Shown piece by piece: positions 18,896 to 27,363 of a stretch of DNA of 64,000 nt. How positions within the stretch are numbered: position 1 is the stretch's first letter; every line of letters starts with the position of its first letter. The DNA lies in assembly GCA_963817945.1 (NCBI GenBank), contig CAWFQH010000005.1, positions 494,570-558,569 on the forward strand. The letters are read 5' to 3'. A model generated the notes under the pieces. The model saw nothing but the letters and a program-made list of their open reading frames with translations. It did not search any database and was not told where the DNA came from. The position numbers were made by a program, and so were the translations under genes. Source of the stretch: VRUE01 sp963817945. Its GTDB lineage: Bacteria; Actinomycetota; Thermoleophilia; Solirubrobacterales; 70-9.

Positions 18896-19753
18896 TCAAG
18901 CCTTCGGCTTGCGCTCCTCGGCGAGCGGCTCCCCGCCCTCGCCGGCGATCGCCGCCGGCGGCCACGGGCCGGCCCAGTTGTCGCGGGCGCCGTCGATCGT
19001 GATCGTCGTGCCGGAGACGAAGTCGCCGGCCGGGGACGCCAGGTAGGCGACCAGCCAGGCGATCTCCTCCGGACGGCCGGCACGCCCGATCGGAATCGAG
19101 CGCTCGAGGTTGTCGACCACCACCTGCGGATACTTGGTCATCAGCGTCTCGGTCGCGAACTGACCGGCGGCGAGGGCGCAAGTGGTGATCCCGAAGCGCG
19201 CCCACTCGACGGCGAGGGTCCGCATCATGTTCTCGACCGCGGCGCGGGCGGCGCCGGAGTGGACCATCCCCGGCATCCCGTTGTGAGGCGAGAGGGTCAC
19301 GCTCAGCACCTTGCCGCCGCCCTGTGGGATGAAGGCCTTGGTCGCCGCTGCGTGGGTCATCAGCCAGGTCCCCTGCACGTTCAGCTCGATCACGGTGCGG
19401 AAGCCTTTCGGCGTGATCGCCTCGGCGGGGCTGAGGAACTGACCGCCGGCATTGTTGACGAGGGTGTCGAGGCGGCCGTGGCGCTCCAGCACTCCGTCGA
19501 TGAGCCGCTCGACCGCCTCCTCTTCGCGGATGTCCATCGCCTCTTGCTCGAAGGAGCCGGCGAGGCCTTCGGCCAGCTCCGCCGTCTCCGCCAGCGGCTC
19601 TTCGCGCCTCCCGCAGCCGACGACAGTGGCGCCGAGCCGCGCCAGCTCCAGCGCCGTCTCGCGACCGAGGCCGCTGCCGGCGCCGGAGACCAGGCAGACC
19701 TGGCCCTCGAGCAGACCGGGCTTGAAGATGCGCGAAGCGGCGCTCTCACTCAT
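18896..19753 (-). CDS. Atypical SDR, 2,4-dienoyl-CoA reductase-like
   Basis: A 285-residue SDR with SGAGSGLGRE and NNAGGQFLSPAEAI. The usual catalytic Tyr-x3-Lys is absent: the equivalent segment is MVHSGAARAAVENMMRTLAVEW, matching the 2,4-dienoyl-CoA reductase pattern QVHAGxAKAAV. Here the Lys is also replaced by Arg (ARAAV). It probably reduces polyunsaturated enoyl-CoA, complementing the beta-oxidation genes. It converges on the DDN-like gene with a 1-bp gap. Confidence 0.85.
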   Translation of the reverse strand: MSESAASRIFKPGLLEGQVCLVSGAGSGLGRETALELARLGATVVGCGRREEPLAETAELAEGLAGSFEQEAMDIREEEAVERLIDGVLERHGRLDTLVNNAGGQFLSPAEAITPKGFRTVIELNVQGTWLMTHAAATKAFIPQGGGKVLSVTLSPHNGMPGMVHSGAARAAVENMMRTLAVEWARFGITTCALAAGQFATETLMTKYPQVVVDNLERSIPIGRAGRPEEIAWLVAYLASPAGDFVSGTTITIDGARDNWAGPWPPAAIAGEGGEPLAEERKPKA

Positions 19754-19800
19754 CGCTCGCAGCCTATAGGCGGCCCCGACGCGGGTAAGGTGACCGCGCG

Positions 19801-20712
19801 ATGAAGGTTCACGTCGAGGCGAAACCGCTGCACGAGCCGCTTGCCGGCGGCACCCAGGGCGCCACCGTCAGCGTCGAGCCGATGATCGCCGGGGAGGTCA
19901 CCTGGTCCCGCTCGATGATGGAGAGCCCGGGCGGGCAATTCATGACCTTGAAGCTGCTGCGGGCGTTGCTGACCGGCAAGCCGCCTATGTCCGTCCCCTG
20001 CCCCGCCTTCCTCATCCGCCACCCCAGCGCCGGGGCGATCCTCGTTGACACCGGCCTGCACCCCTCGATCGCCACCGACGGCGAGGAGAACCTCGGCCGG
20101 CTCGGTGCCCGCTTCGGCAAGCCCACGCTCGCCGCCGGCGCCGACGTGCCGGCGCAGTTGCGCGAGCGCGGCCTCGATCCGGGCGAGATCCCCATCGTCG
20201 TCATGACCCACCTGCACCTCGACCACAGCTCGGCGATTTCAGAGTTCCCCAATTCGACCTTCGTCGTCAGCGAGGTCGAGTGGAAGGCCGCCACCGTCGG
20301 ACCCAGCCCGCTGCTGAACGGCTACCGCCGCGCCCACTTCGACTATGCCTTCGACTACCGCACGGTCGATTTCGACCGCGGCGGGATCGACTCATACGCC
20401 ACCTTCGGGCGCTGCTTCGACCTCTTCGGCGACGGTTCGATCCGGCTCGCCTACACCCCCGGCCACAGCGCCGGTCACATGTCGGTCGTCGCCCACCTCG
20501 AGGAGCGCGACTTCGTGATCGGTGGCGACGCCGTCTACTTCGCCGGCCAACTGGACGGCAACGCCCCGCTTGCCCCGCGCCCCTTCGACGCCCACAACTA
20601 CCGCCGCTCGCTGCAGGAGCTGCGACTGTTCAAGCGCGAGTACCCCCAGGCGATCGTCACCCCGGGCCATGACCCGGAGTTCTACGCCGACCTCGACGCG
20701 CGCTACGAGTAG
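19801..20712 (+). CDS. Metallo-beta-lactamase-fold hydrolase, N-acyl homoserine lactonase-like
   Basis: A 303-residue MBL-fold enzyme with the dinuclear zinc motif THLHLDHSS, then TPGHSAGHMSVVAHL, FVIGGDAVYFAG and TPGHDPEFYADL giving the remaining His/Asp ligands. The order and spacing match AiiA-type lactonases that open acyl-homoserine lactone or other lactone rings, although generic esterase activity cannot be excluded. The stop overlaps the end of the convergent acyltransferase gene by 10 bp. The ATG starts 47 bp from the divergent SDR. Confidence 0.85.
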   Translation: MKVHVEAKPLHEPLAGGTQGATVSVEPMIAGEVTWSRSMMESPGGQFMTLKLLRALLTGKPPMSVPCPAFLIRHPSAGAILVDTGLHPSIATDGEENLGRLGARFGKPTLAAGADVPAQLRERGLDPGEIPIVVMTHLHLDHSSAISEFPNSTFVVSEVEWKAATVGPSPLLNGYRRAHFDYAFDYRTVDFDRGGIDSYATFGRCFDLFGDGSIRLAYTPGHSAGHMSVVAHLEERDFVIGGDAVYFAGQLDGNAPLAPRPFDAHNYRRSLQELRLFKREYPQAIVTPGHDPEFYADLDARYE

Positions 20713-21470
20713 TTGGCCTCGCCCGGGTCGGGCGTGACGCCCTCGCGCAGGGCGCGGATCACGTTGCCGCGGCCCTGCTCCTCGAGCTGCGTGTACATGC
20801 CCCGCACCTTGTCGAAGACGTCGGTGGCGACTTCGAGCTGGCGCTCGCGGCTGGGGGACTCCTCGACCGGGAAGGAGATCGGCTCGCCGAACTGCACCGT
20901 GATCTTGGGGAAGCGGAGGCGCCTCCAGCTCCGCACCCCGGAAGAGCCGTGGATCGCAACCGGGACGACCGGCGCCCCCGATTCGAGGGCCAGCTGCCCT
21001 ACCCCCCGTTTTGGCTCACCCAGCTCGCCAGTGCGGGAACGGCCACCCTCGATGTAGATCAACATCATTTCGCCGCGGTCGAGGATCGTGAAGGCCGTCT
21101 TAAACGCCTCCTCGTCCTTGTGGCCACGGCGGATCGGAAAGACCCCACCGTGCTTGTAGATGTAGGTGAGAACCGGCGGGCCGAACAGCTGCGACTTCGC
21201 CATAAAGCGGACCTGGCGCCGCAAGTAGGTGCCGGTGAAGAAGTGATCCATCTGGCTGAAGTGATTGGGAGCGAGGATCAGCGGGCCCGACTTGGGGACG
21301 TTCTTGACGCCGATCGCGCGGGTCCGGTAGAGCAGCAGGCAGATCGGAGTGACAATCGCCCGCACCAGCGGGTAGGTCCAGCCGACCCCCTTGCGGGCAC
21401 GGGCGTGGAACTGGTCGAAGTACTCCGCGGGGCGGTCGTCCTTGTAGACCTGTGGCTTGAGATCGGACAT
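20703..21470 (-). CDS. 1-acyl-sn-glycerol-3-phosphate acyltransferase (PlsC-type)
   Basis: A 255-residue membrane-associated acyltransferase. The catalytic NHFSQMDHFF (H-x4-D) block lies near residue 92, FPIRRGHKDEEAF and YIEGGRSRTGEL are motifs II and III, and VPVAIHGSSGV is motif IV. It transfers an acyl chain to lysophosphatidate in phospholipid synthesis. A hydrophobic segment (VRAIVTPICLLLYRTRAIG) precedes the active site. The 10-bp convergent overlap with the MBL gene is unusual but both ends are clear. Confidence 0.9.
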   Translation of the reverse strand: MSDLKPQVYKDDRPAEYFDQFHARARKGVGWTYPLVRAIVTPICLLLYRTRAIGVKNVPKSGPLILAPNHFSQMDHFFTGTYLRRQVRFMAKSQLFGPPVLTYIYKHGGVFPIRRGHKDEEAFKTAFTILDRGEMMLIYIEGGRSRTGELGEPKRGVGQLALESGAPVVPVAIHGSSGVRSWRRLRFPKITVQFGEPISFPVEESPSRERQLEVATDVFDKVRGMYTQLEEQGRGNVIRALREGVTPDPGEANYS

Positions 21471-21538
21471 GGATGGAGGAGCCGGAGCACCCGGCTGTGC
21501 TGTGGGTACCCCCTGGCGCAGCAGCGGTTACGCGCGGC

Positions 21539-21832
21539 TCAGACCTGCGTTGCGATCAGGCCTATCAACGCCGCGACGATCGCTCCGTTGGTGACGATCA
21601 GGGTCCGTTGGAGGCCGTCGATCCGCTTTTCCAGACTCGCGAAGCGGCCCTCGAAGCGGTGATCTTGGGCATCGAAGCGTCTGTCGAGGTGAGCCTGCAT
21701 CGACTCGAAGCGAGCGTCCATGTGCGCCTGTATGGCGTCGAACCGCGCGTCGACTCGGCGGAAGCCCTCATCGACCTTGTGGTTGAGGTCGTCGAGCCGG
21801 TCGTCGGTCCACGCTTCTCTCATCGCCTCCAT
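21539..21832 (-). CDS. Small coiled-coil protein with C-terminal membrane anchor
   Basis: A 97-residue protein made of a regular heptad/hendecad coiled coil with repeated DARFDAIQAHM/DARFESMQAHL/DRRFDAQDHRF units, ending in a hydrophobic segment IVTNGAIVAALIGLIATQV. It resembles tail-anchored coiled-coil proteins of unknown function. The ATG follows a weak Shine-Dalgarno. It lies alone between the acyltransferase and glycerol kinase genes. Confidence 0.65.
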   Translation of the reverse strand: MEAMREAWTDDRLDDLNHKVDEGFRRVDARFDAIQAHMDARFESMQAHLDRRFDAQDHRFEGRFASLEKRIDGLQRTLIVTNGAIVAALIGLIATQV

Positions 21833-21939
21833 GTTGGCATGGTCTCAGACAGAAAGTCACGGATGTGTGTCCGAGGTAAATTGTCTGCAACGACTCTGGC
21901 GATCTCCGGGGAAGCCCGTTGGGCGACCGACGGATCCCC

Positions 21940-23391
21940 TCAGCCAGCCCAGCCGCGTGAGCGCTCGAGCGCCCGGTGCCAGTCGGACAGCAGCGCCTCG
22001 CGCTCGTCCGCGCCCATCCGCGGCTCGAAGCGGGCGGCCTCGCGCCACATCTCCCGCACCTCGTCAGGACTCCAGCGGCCGCTGGCGATGCCGGCCAGGT
22101 AGGCGGCGCCGAGCGCGGTAGTCTCGGCGATCTCGGGCACGACCACCGGCGCGTTGAGCACGTCGGCCTGGAATTGCATGAGCCAGCGGTTGGCGGCCGC
22201 GCCGCCGTCGGCCTTCAGCGCGTCGAGGGCCTTGCCGGACGCCGCCTCCTCCGCCCGCACCGCGTCGACCGTCTGGTATGCGATCGCCTCCAGCGCCGCC
22301 CGTGCCAGATGGGCACGGCCGCTACCGCGGGTGAGGCCGACGATCGTGCCGCGAGCGTAGGGGTCCCAGTGGGGGGAGCCGAGGCCGGTCAGGGCCGGCA
22401 CGAAATAGACGCCGTCGTTGCTCTCGATCGATGCGGCGAGCCCCTCGCTCTCGGCTGCCTCGCCGAGGATCCCGAGGCCGTCGCGCAGCCATTGAACGGC
22501 GGCGCCGGTAACGAAGATCGCGGCCTCCAGCGCGTAGGCAGCCTCTTCGCCCGAGGAGCAGGCGATCGTCGTCAACAGCCCCTCGGCCGGTTCCGGCGCC
22601 TCTCCGCCAGCGTGAAGGAGGACGAAGCTACCGGTCCCGTAGGTGTTCTTCGCCTCGCCGGGCCGGTGGCAGGCCTGGCCGAAGAGGGCAGCCTGCTGGT
22701 CGCCGGCAATCCCCGCCACCGGCACCTCACCGCCGAACTCCGAGGTCGTGCCGAAGGCGTGAGCCGAGGGCAGTGGCTCCGGCAGCCGCGCCGGGTCGAC
22801 GCCGAGCAGCTCGCAGAGCTCCGAATCCCAGGCCAGCCGGTGGACGTCGAACAGCAGCGTCCGCGAGGCGTTCGTGTAGTCGGTCGCATGGCGCCCGGTC
22901 AGCTTGTAGAGGAGCCAGGAGTCGATCGTGCCGAAGACGGCCCGCTCCGCTCCCTCGGCGTTGCGCAGCAGCCACTCGATCTTGGTGCCGGAGAAGTAGG
23001 GGTCGAGGACGAGGCCGGTCCGCTCCCGCACCAGTGCCTCATGGCCGTCGGCCCGCAGCTCATCGCAGCGCTCCGCCGTGCGCCGGTCCTGCCAGACCAG
23101 CGCCCGGTGGACCGGCTCGCCGCTGGCGGGGTCCCAGGCCACCACCGTCTCGCGCTGATTCGTGATCCCGATCGCGTCCAGGTCGGCGCCGCCGATGCCG
23201 GCGTCGGCAAGCGCCTCGGCCCCCACCCGCCGCGTCACCTCCCAGATCTCGTTGGCGTCGTGCTCTACCCATCCCGGCCGCGGGAAGTGTTGCTCGAACT
23301 CCGAGTAGGCGCGCCCGCCGACGCCACCGTCCCCGTCGAAGACGAGGCAGGTCGTTCCGGTGGTGCCCTGGTCGATGGCGAGGATCACCGT
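21940..23391 (-). CDS. glpK: Glycerol kinase
   Basis: A 483-residue FGGY-family kinase that phosphorylates glycerol to glycerol-3-phosphate. AIDQGTTGTTCLVFD begins the N-terminal ATPase lobe, GITNQRETVVAWD and SGTKIEWLL are substrate-domain blocks, and GIAGDQQAALFGQ and AYQTVDAVR belong to the second lobe. GTG at 23391 gives the usual N-terminus MILAIDQG; an upstream extension into the divergent cupin region is unlikely. No GlpF or GlpD is nearby. It may serve phospholipid turnover along with PlsC. Confidence 0.92.
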   Translation of the reverse strand, partial: TVILAIDQGTTGTTCLVFDGDGGVGGRAYSEFEQHFPRPGWVEHDANEIWEVTRRVGAEALADAGIGGADLDAIGITNQRETVVAWDPASGEPVHRALVWQDRRTAERCDELRADGHEALVRERTGLVLDPYFSGTKIEWLLRNAEGAERAVFGTIDSWLLYKLTGRHATDYTNASRTLLFDVHRLAWDSELCELLGVDPARLPEPLPSAHAFGTTSEFGGEVPVAGIAGDQQAALFGQACHRPGEAKNTYGTGSFVLLHAGGEAPEPAEGLLTTIACSSGEEAAYALEAAIFVTGAAVQWLRDGLGILGEAAESEGLAASIESNDGVYFVPALTGLGSPHWDPYARGTIVGLTRGSGRAHLARAALEAIAYQTVDAVRAEEAASGKALDALKADGGAAANRWLMQFQADVLNAPVVVPEIAETTALGAAYLAGIASGRWSPDEVREMWREAARFEPRMGADEREALLSDWHRALERSRGWAG

Positions 23392-23459
23392 TGTCCCAAC
23401 ACGGCAGCGGGTGTACGGTCGATACCGGGCAGAGGCCAAACCCTATGGAAGGAGCCGTC

Positions 23460-23822
23460 ATGGCTGCAGCTGAGGTCAAGAACTTCGACTCTCCCGACGA
23501 GGTCCGCCAGTTCGAAGGAAAGGGTCAGGCAGAGGTGGTCGAACTCGCCGGCCACCCGGTCGGAAAAGGAACGTTCGAGCCGGGCTGGAGGTGGTCGGAG
23601 AACGTGAAGCCGATCGCCGGCACCGACTCCTGCCAGGTCGCCCATTTCGCCTACGTGCTGTCAGGCAGCATGCGCGTCTACATGGACGACGGCTCCGATG
23701 TCGAGGTCAGCGCCGGCGACGTGATGGCAATCCCGCCCGGTCACGATGCCGAGGTCACCGGGTCCGAGCCGTGCGTGATGGTCGACTTCGGCGAGATCGG
23801 CGACTACGCGAAGCGCGGTTGA
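23460..23822 (+). CDS. Cupin-domain protein
   Basis: A 120-residue single-domain cupin. Motif 1 is degenerate around FEPGWRWSENVKP, CQVAHFAYVLSGSMRVYM carries the central strands and VSAGDVMAIPPGHDAEV is motif 2. The metal-binding His set is incomplete, so it may bind a ligand without catalysis. GGAAGGAG lies 5 nt before the ATG at 23460, which fixes the start. It is divergent from glycerol kinase, with only about 70 bp shared promoter space. Confidence 0.85.
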   Translation: MAAAEVKNFDSPDEVRQFEGKGQAEVVELAGHPVGKGTFEPGWRWSENVKPIAGTDSCQVAHFAYVLSGSMRVYMDDGSDVEVSAGDVMAIPPGHDAEVTGSEPCVMVDFGEIGDYAKRG

Positions 23823-23826
23823 CCTC

Positions 23827-24516
23827 TCAGCCGCGCCGCCGGCGAGATAGATAGACACGGCCGAAGTCGGCGAGCTGCCGCCCGCGGTGGATGAAGCCGG
23901 CGAGGCTGCGGCCGGTGGCGCGGTGGGAGAGGTCGAGCTCGTACTCGCGCAGGCTGTAACCAGCGCGGACGGCGTCGATGGTCATCCCGACCTCCATCCC
24001 GTAGCCGCGGGCGAAGGGAAGCGTCGCCCGCAGCACCTCGACCCGCATCGCCCGCTGGCCGGAGATCGGCGTCGTCGTCTCCAGGCCGCAGAGGCGGCGG
24101 ATCGCCCGGCGGGCGAAGCCGAGCGCGAGGCCGAAGCCGCCGCCGACGCGGCGGCTGAAGGCGGCGACGGCGAGGTCGCACTCGCCGCGCTCGACCGCCT
24201 CGACCAGGGGCGCGAGCCGGGCCGCCGATTCGCCGAGATCGCCGTCACAGAGGAGGACCGTCCTGGGCGCCGGCTCGGCGCTGAGCGCCGCTTCGGCAGC
24301 GGCGGTGACGTTGGCGCCCTTGCCGTGCGGCCGGCCGCGGCTGACGACCTGGGCGCCCGCCGTCATCGCCGCCTCGGCGGTCTCGTCGCTCGAGGCGTCG
24401 TCGGCGACCCAGATCGCCGCGGCCGGCAGGGCCCGTCGCAGAGCGCCAACGGTTGCCGCGATCCGGTCGGCCTCGTTGCGGGCGGCGACGATGACGGCGA
24501 GCTTGTCGGGGGGCAC
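23827..24516 (-). CDS. Family 2 glycosyltransferase
   Basis: A 229-residue GT-A-fold transferase: LAVIVAARNEADRIAATVGAL nucleotide-binding start, VADDASSDETAEAA, and LLCDGDLGESAARL where the DxD-like metal site is expected. ISGQRAMRVEVL and ARGYGMEVGMTID follow, as in dolichol-phosphate-sugar-synthase-like enzymes. No TM segments are visible. Acceptor and donor are unknown; roles in cell-wall or glycolipid synthesis are possible. Confidence 0.85.
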   Translation of the reverse strand: MPPDKLAVIVAARNEADRIAATVGALRRALPAAAIWVADDASSDETAEAAMTAGAQVVSRGRPHGKGANVTAAAEAALSAEPAPRTVLLCDGDLGESAARLAPLVEAVERGECDLAVAAFSRRVGGGFGLALGFARRAIRRLCGLETTTPISGQRAMRVEVLRATLPFARGYGMEVGMTIDAVRAGYSLREYELDLSHRATGRSLAGFIHRGRQLADFGRVYLSRRRRG

Positions 24517-24569
24517 GGCGGCATTCTCCCCGTAGACGACCGGTACGAGCGGATATTCTCCGCCGCCAC

Positions 24570-24782
24570 ATGGCGGACATCGAGGCCCACATCACCGGCA
24601 ACGTCTGGAAAATCGAGGTCGCGGTCGGCGACGAAATCGAAGACGGCGACACTGTCGTCATCCTCGAGTCGATGAAGATGGAGATCCCGGTGGAGGCCGA
24701 AGACGACGGGACCGTGAAGGAGATCCGCTGCGAGGAGGGCCAGGCGGTCAGCGAAGGCGACGTCCTCGTAGTGCTGGAGTGA
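24570..24782 (+). CDS. Biotin/lipoyl carrier protein (stand-alone BCCP domain)
   Basis: A 70-residue domain with the biotinylation motif ESMKMEIPV, the Lys of SMKM being modified, flanked by the two halves of the barrel (ITGNVWKIEVAVGDEI and VSEGDVLVVLE). Such free carriers work with acyl-CoA carboxylase carboxyltransferases like the one at 5.6-7.2 kb. The biotin synthesis genes 3 kb downstream would supply its cofactor. The stop overlaps the following hydratase GTG (GTGA). Confidence 0.92.
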   Translation: MADIEAHITGNVWKIEVAVGDEIEDGDTVVILESMKMEIPVEAEDDGTVKEIRCEEGQAVSEGDVLVVLE

Positions 24783-25585
24783 ACGAGCAGCTGGCGGGCG
24801 GCAAGCTGCTGCTCGACTCGCCCGCCGAGGCGGTCGTCCGTATCCGCATCTCCAACCCCGAGCGCCGCAACGCGCTCGACCACGAGATCCTCGACGCGCT
24901 GGCCGAGGCCCTGCCGCGACTCGACCGCGGGATCGAGACCCGCTGCGTGATCGTCACCGGCGCTCCGCCGGTCTTCTCGGCCGGCTACGACCTCACATCG
25001 ATCCCGGAAAACACCTTCGAGCGTGACGCCGAGGCGCTGGTCGCCCATCCCTTCCACGCGGCGATGGAGGCGCTGGCGGCGCACCCCTGGCCGACGCTAG
25101 CCGCGATCAACGGGCACTGCCTCGGCGGCGGTCTCGAGCTGGCGGTCACCTGCGATCTGCGGATCTGCGCCGCCGGAGCCAAGCTAGGAATGCCGCCGGC
25201 CAAACTCGGTCTCGTCTACAGCCACGTCGGCCTGCGCAAGTTCCTCGACACCGTCGGTCTGCCGCGGACCAAAGAGCTGTTCCTAACCGGGCGCAACTTC
25301 GAGGCGGCGCGGGCGGAGCGAATCGGCCTCGTCCACGAAGTGGTCGACGACGAGGGCTTCGAGCAGGCCGCGGTCGAGCTGGCGGCCTCGATCGCCGCCA
25401 ACGCGCCGCTCTCGATGCGCGGCAACAAGCACGCGATCGAAGTGCTGAACCGCAACCCGAGGCTGAGCGAGCAGCAGGAGCACGGCCTGATCGCCCTGCG
25501 CGAGTCCTGCTTCTCCTCCGAGGACCTGCGCGAGGGTATCCGCGCCTTCACCGAAAAGCGCAAGCCCCGCTGGCAGGGGCGCTGA
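24779..25585 (+). CDS. Enoyl-CoA hydratase/isomerase family protein 2
   Basis: A 268-residue crotonase-fold enzyme. FSAGYDLTSIP and AAINGHCLGGGLELAVTCDLR give the oxyanion hole and first catalytic Glu (GGGLE). At the second acid position the sequence reads GMPPAKLGLVYS, with no Glu. The loss is complementary to that in the 7.2-kb hydratase, which lacks the first acid. Hydration is thus uncertain; decarboxylase, isomerase or CoA-hydrolase activity is possible. GTG start overlaps the biotin carrier gene. Confidence 0.88.
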   Translation: MNEQLAGGKLLLDSPAEAVVRIRISNPERRNALDHEILDALAEALPRLDRGIETRCVIVTGAPPVFSAGYDLTSIPENTFERDAEALVAHPFHAAMEALAAHPWPTLAAINGHCLGGGLELAVTCDLRICAAGAKLGMPPAKLGLVYSHVGLRKFLDTVGLPRTKELFLTGRNFEAARAERIGLVHEVVDDEGFEQAAVELAASIAANAPLSMRGNKHAIEVLNRNPRLSEQQEHGLIALRESCFSSEDLREGIRAFTEKRKPRWQGR

Positions 25586-25592
25586 GCGGCCG

Positions 25593-26228
25593 GTGAGCGC
25601 CGCCGCCCGCAAGCAGCTGGCCACCGCGGACCCGACGATGGCGGCGCTGATCGAGCGGATCGGCAAGCTCGACATCAAGACGCGGCTGCGGCGGCGCAGC
25701 GAGGAGCGCCCGGCCGACGCCTACGGGGCGCTGCTGCGGGCGATCGTCGGCCAGCAGCTCTCGACCAAAGCGGCGCGGACGATCTACGGCCGCGTCTGCG
25801 AGCTGTTCGGCGGCACCACCCCCTCGCCCGAGCAGCTGCTCGGGGCCAGCGAGGAGGACCTGCGCGCCTGCGGCCTCTCCGGCCGCAAGGTCGAGTACGT
25901 CCGCGACCTCGCCTCGCACGTGCTGAGTGGCGAGCTGGAGCTGGAGCGGCTCGACACCCTCGCCGACGAGGAGGTGATCGAGGAGATCGTCGCCGTGCGG
26001 GGCTTGGGCCAGTGGACGGCGGAGATGTTCCTGCTCTTCCACCTCGAACGGCCCGACGTGCTCTCCGGCGGCGATCTGGGGATCCGCAAGGCGATCCAGA
26101 TCGAGTACGGCCTGAAGGAGATGCCCACCCCGCAGCGCGTTTTGGAGATCGGCGAACCGTGGCGACCGCACCGCAGCCTCGCCTCGCTCTACCTCTGGGA
26201 GTCTCTGGCGGCGGTCCCTAGCGCCTGA
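25593..26228 (+). CDS. HhH-GPD DNA glycosylase, AlkA-like 3-methyladenine DNA glycosylase
   Basis: A 211-residue base-excision repair enzyme. IVGQQLSTKAARTIYGR begins the helical domain, VRGLGQWTAEMFLLF is the helix-hairpin-helix, and the catalytic Asp is in VLSGGDLGIRKAI. The size matches the short AlkA/MAG-II type, which removes alkylated purines. It lies 7 bp after the hydratase gene and is probably co-transcribed. A convergent GH3 gene ends 10 bp later. Confidence 0.9.
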   Translation: MSAAARKQLATADPTMAALIERIGKLDIKTRLRRRSEERPADAYGALLRAIVGQQLSTKAARTIYGRVCELFGGTTPSPEQLLGASEEDLRACGLSGRKVEYVRDLASHVLSGELELERLDTLADEEVIEEIVAVRGLGQWTAEMFLLFHLERPDVLSGGDLGIRKAIQIEYGLKEMPTPQRVLEIGEPWRPHRSLASLYLWESLAAVPSA

Positions 26229-26238
26229 GGAACGGCGG

Positions 26239-27363
26239 CTAGCGGCCCCCCAACTGCTTACGCAAGCGCAGCACGCGGTTGACCGAGCCCTCGATTTCCG
26301 CTCGCGAAAGGGAGCCGGCGCGGAGACGGTGCAGCAGGGCGCGTTGGGCGGCCGCCGCTTCGCGGTAGTTGGTGTAGAGGAGGAGGTCGGTGCCGGCGCG
26401 CACCGCCGCGATTCCCGCCTCGGCCGGGCCACCGAAGGCGCGAACCGAAGCGGCCTCGAGTGCGTCGGTGATCGAGACGCCTTCGAAGCCGAGGCGGCCG
26501 CGGAGCTCATCGGTGGCGATCGAGCGAGCGAAGGCCGCTGGCCGTGGCGAGAAGGCCGGGTAGATCGCGGTGCTGAGCATGACCATCGCGCCACGGGCCT
26601 CGACGAACCGTCGGTAGGGCGCCTCATCGGTCCGGCGCAGCGTCGCCCGCGAGAGAGCGATCCGCTGTACGGCGACGTCGGTGTTTAGCACGGCGGCGCC
26701 GAGGCCGGGGAAGTGCTTGCCGGCCGCGGCGACGCCGGCCGCTTCCAGCCCGGCGGCGAACGGCACCGCGGTCGCAGCGACGCGCGCCGCGGTCGAGCCA
26801 AAGCCGCGCTCGGTCGCGGCGATCGTGCCCCCTGGGCGGGCAACGTCGAGGACGGGTGCCAGATCGACGTTGATCCCAACCTCCGCCAGGTTGAGTCCCG
26901 TCAACCGCCCCTGCTCGCGGCTGAAGGCCGGGCCGCGAGCGCCCATCGTCTGGGCCGATGCGAACGGGGCGCCGCTGAGCCGCTTCACAAGTCCGCCCTC
27001 CTGATCGGTCATCACCAACAGCGGGGGGCGCAGCCCGGGCGGTCGCGGGATCGCCTCCAGCCCGTCGACCAGGCGCTCCGCGGCGGCGCGGCTGGGCATG
27101 TTGTCGGCGAAGAGGATGACCCCGGCGACCGCGCCCGCGCGGATCATGCTGCGCAGCGCGGCGGGTGGCTGCGTTCCCGGAAAGCCGGCGACGATCCGCT
27201 GGCCGGCGAGCTGCCCCGGCGTGAGGCGGCTGGCGGCGCTTGGCGCAGGCCCTGCCTGGCCGTCCAGCGTCGTCCCCAGGACGAACACGCCGCCAGCGAG
27301 AAGGCAGAGGCCAGCCAGCAGCGATGCCAGCCGTCCGGGCCGATTCCTAGCCTTGCGCCGCAT
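26239..27363 (-). CDS. Glycoside hydrolase family 3 protein, NagZ-like but degenerate
   Basis: A 374-residue exported or membrane-anchored GH3 protein. The N-terminus has a hydrophobic segment RLASLLAGLCLLAGGVFVL. The barrel shows MTDQEGGLVKRL, GINVDLAPVLDVARPGG, AAGKHFPGLGAA and the nucleophile region VSITDALEA. NagZ enzymes have a His in KHFPGHGDT; here it is KHFPGLGAA, so the His-Asp general-acid pair is missing. The function may be altered. Its ATG overlaps the bioB ATG on the other strand (CATG). Confidence 0.85.
   Translation of the reverse strand: MRRKARNRPGRLASLLAGLCLLAGGVFVLGTTLDGQAGPAPSAASRLTPGQLAGQRIVAGFPGTQPPAALRSMIRAGAVAGVILFADNMPSRAAAERLVDGLEAIPRPPGLRPPLLVMTDQEGGLVKRLSGAPFASAQTMGARGPAFSREQGRLTGLNLAEVGINVDLAPVLDVARPGGTIAATERGFGSTAARVAATAVPFAAGLEAAGVAAAGKHFPGLGAAVLNTDVAVQRIALSRATLRRTDEAPYRRFVEARGAMVMLSTAIYPAFSPRPAAFARSIATDELRGRLGFEGVSITDALEAASVRAFGGPAEAGIAAVRAGTDLLLYTNYREAAAAQRALLHRLRAGSLSRAEIEGSVNRVLRLRKQLGGR

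Noticed and set aside
24516..25084. Minus-strand open frame opposite the biotin carrier and hydratase
   Set aside because: It is an antisense shadow of two well-supported genes and has no recognisable domain.
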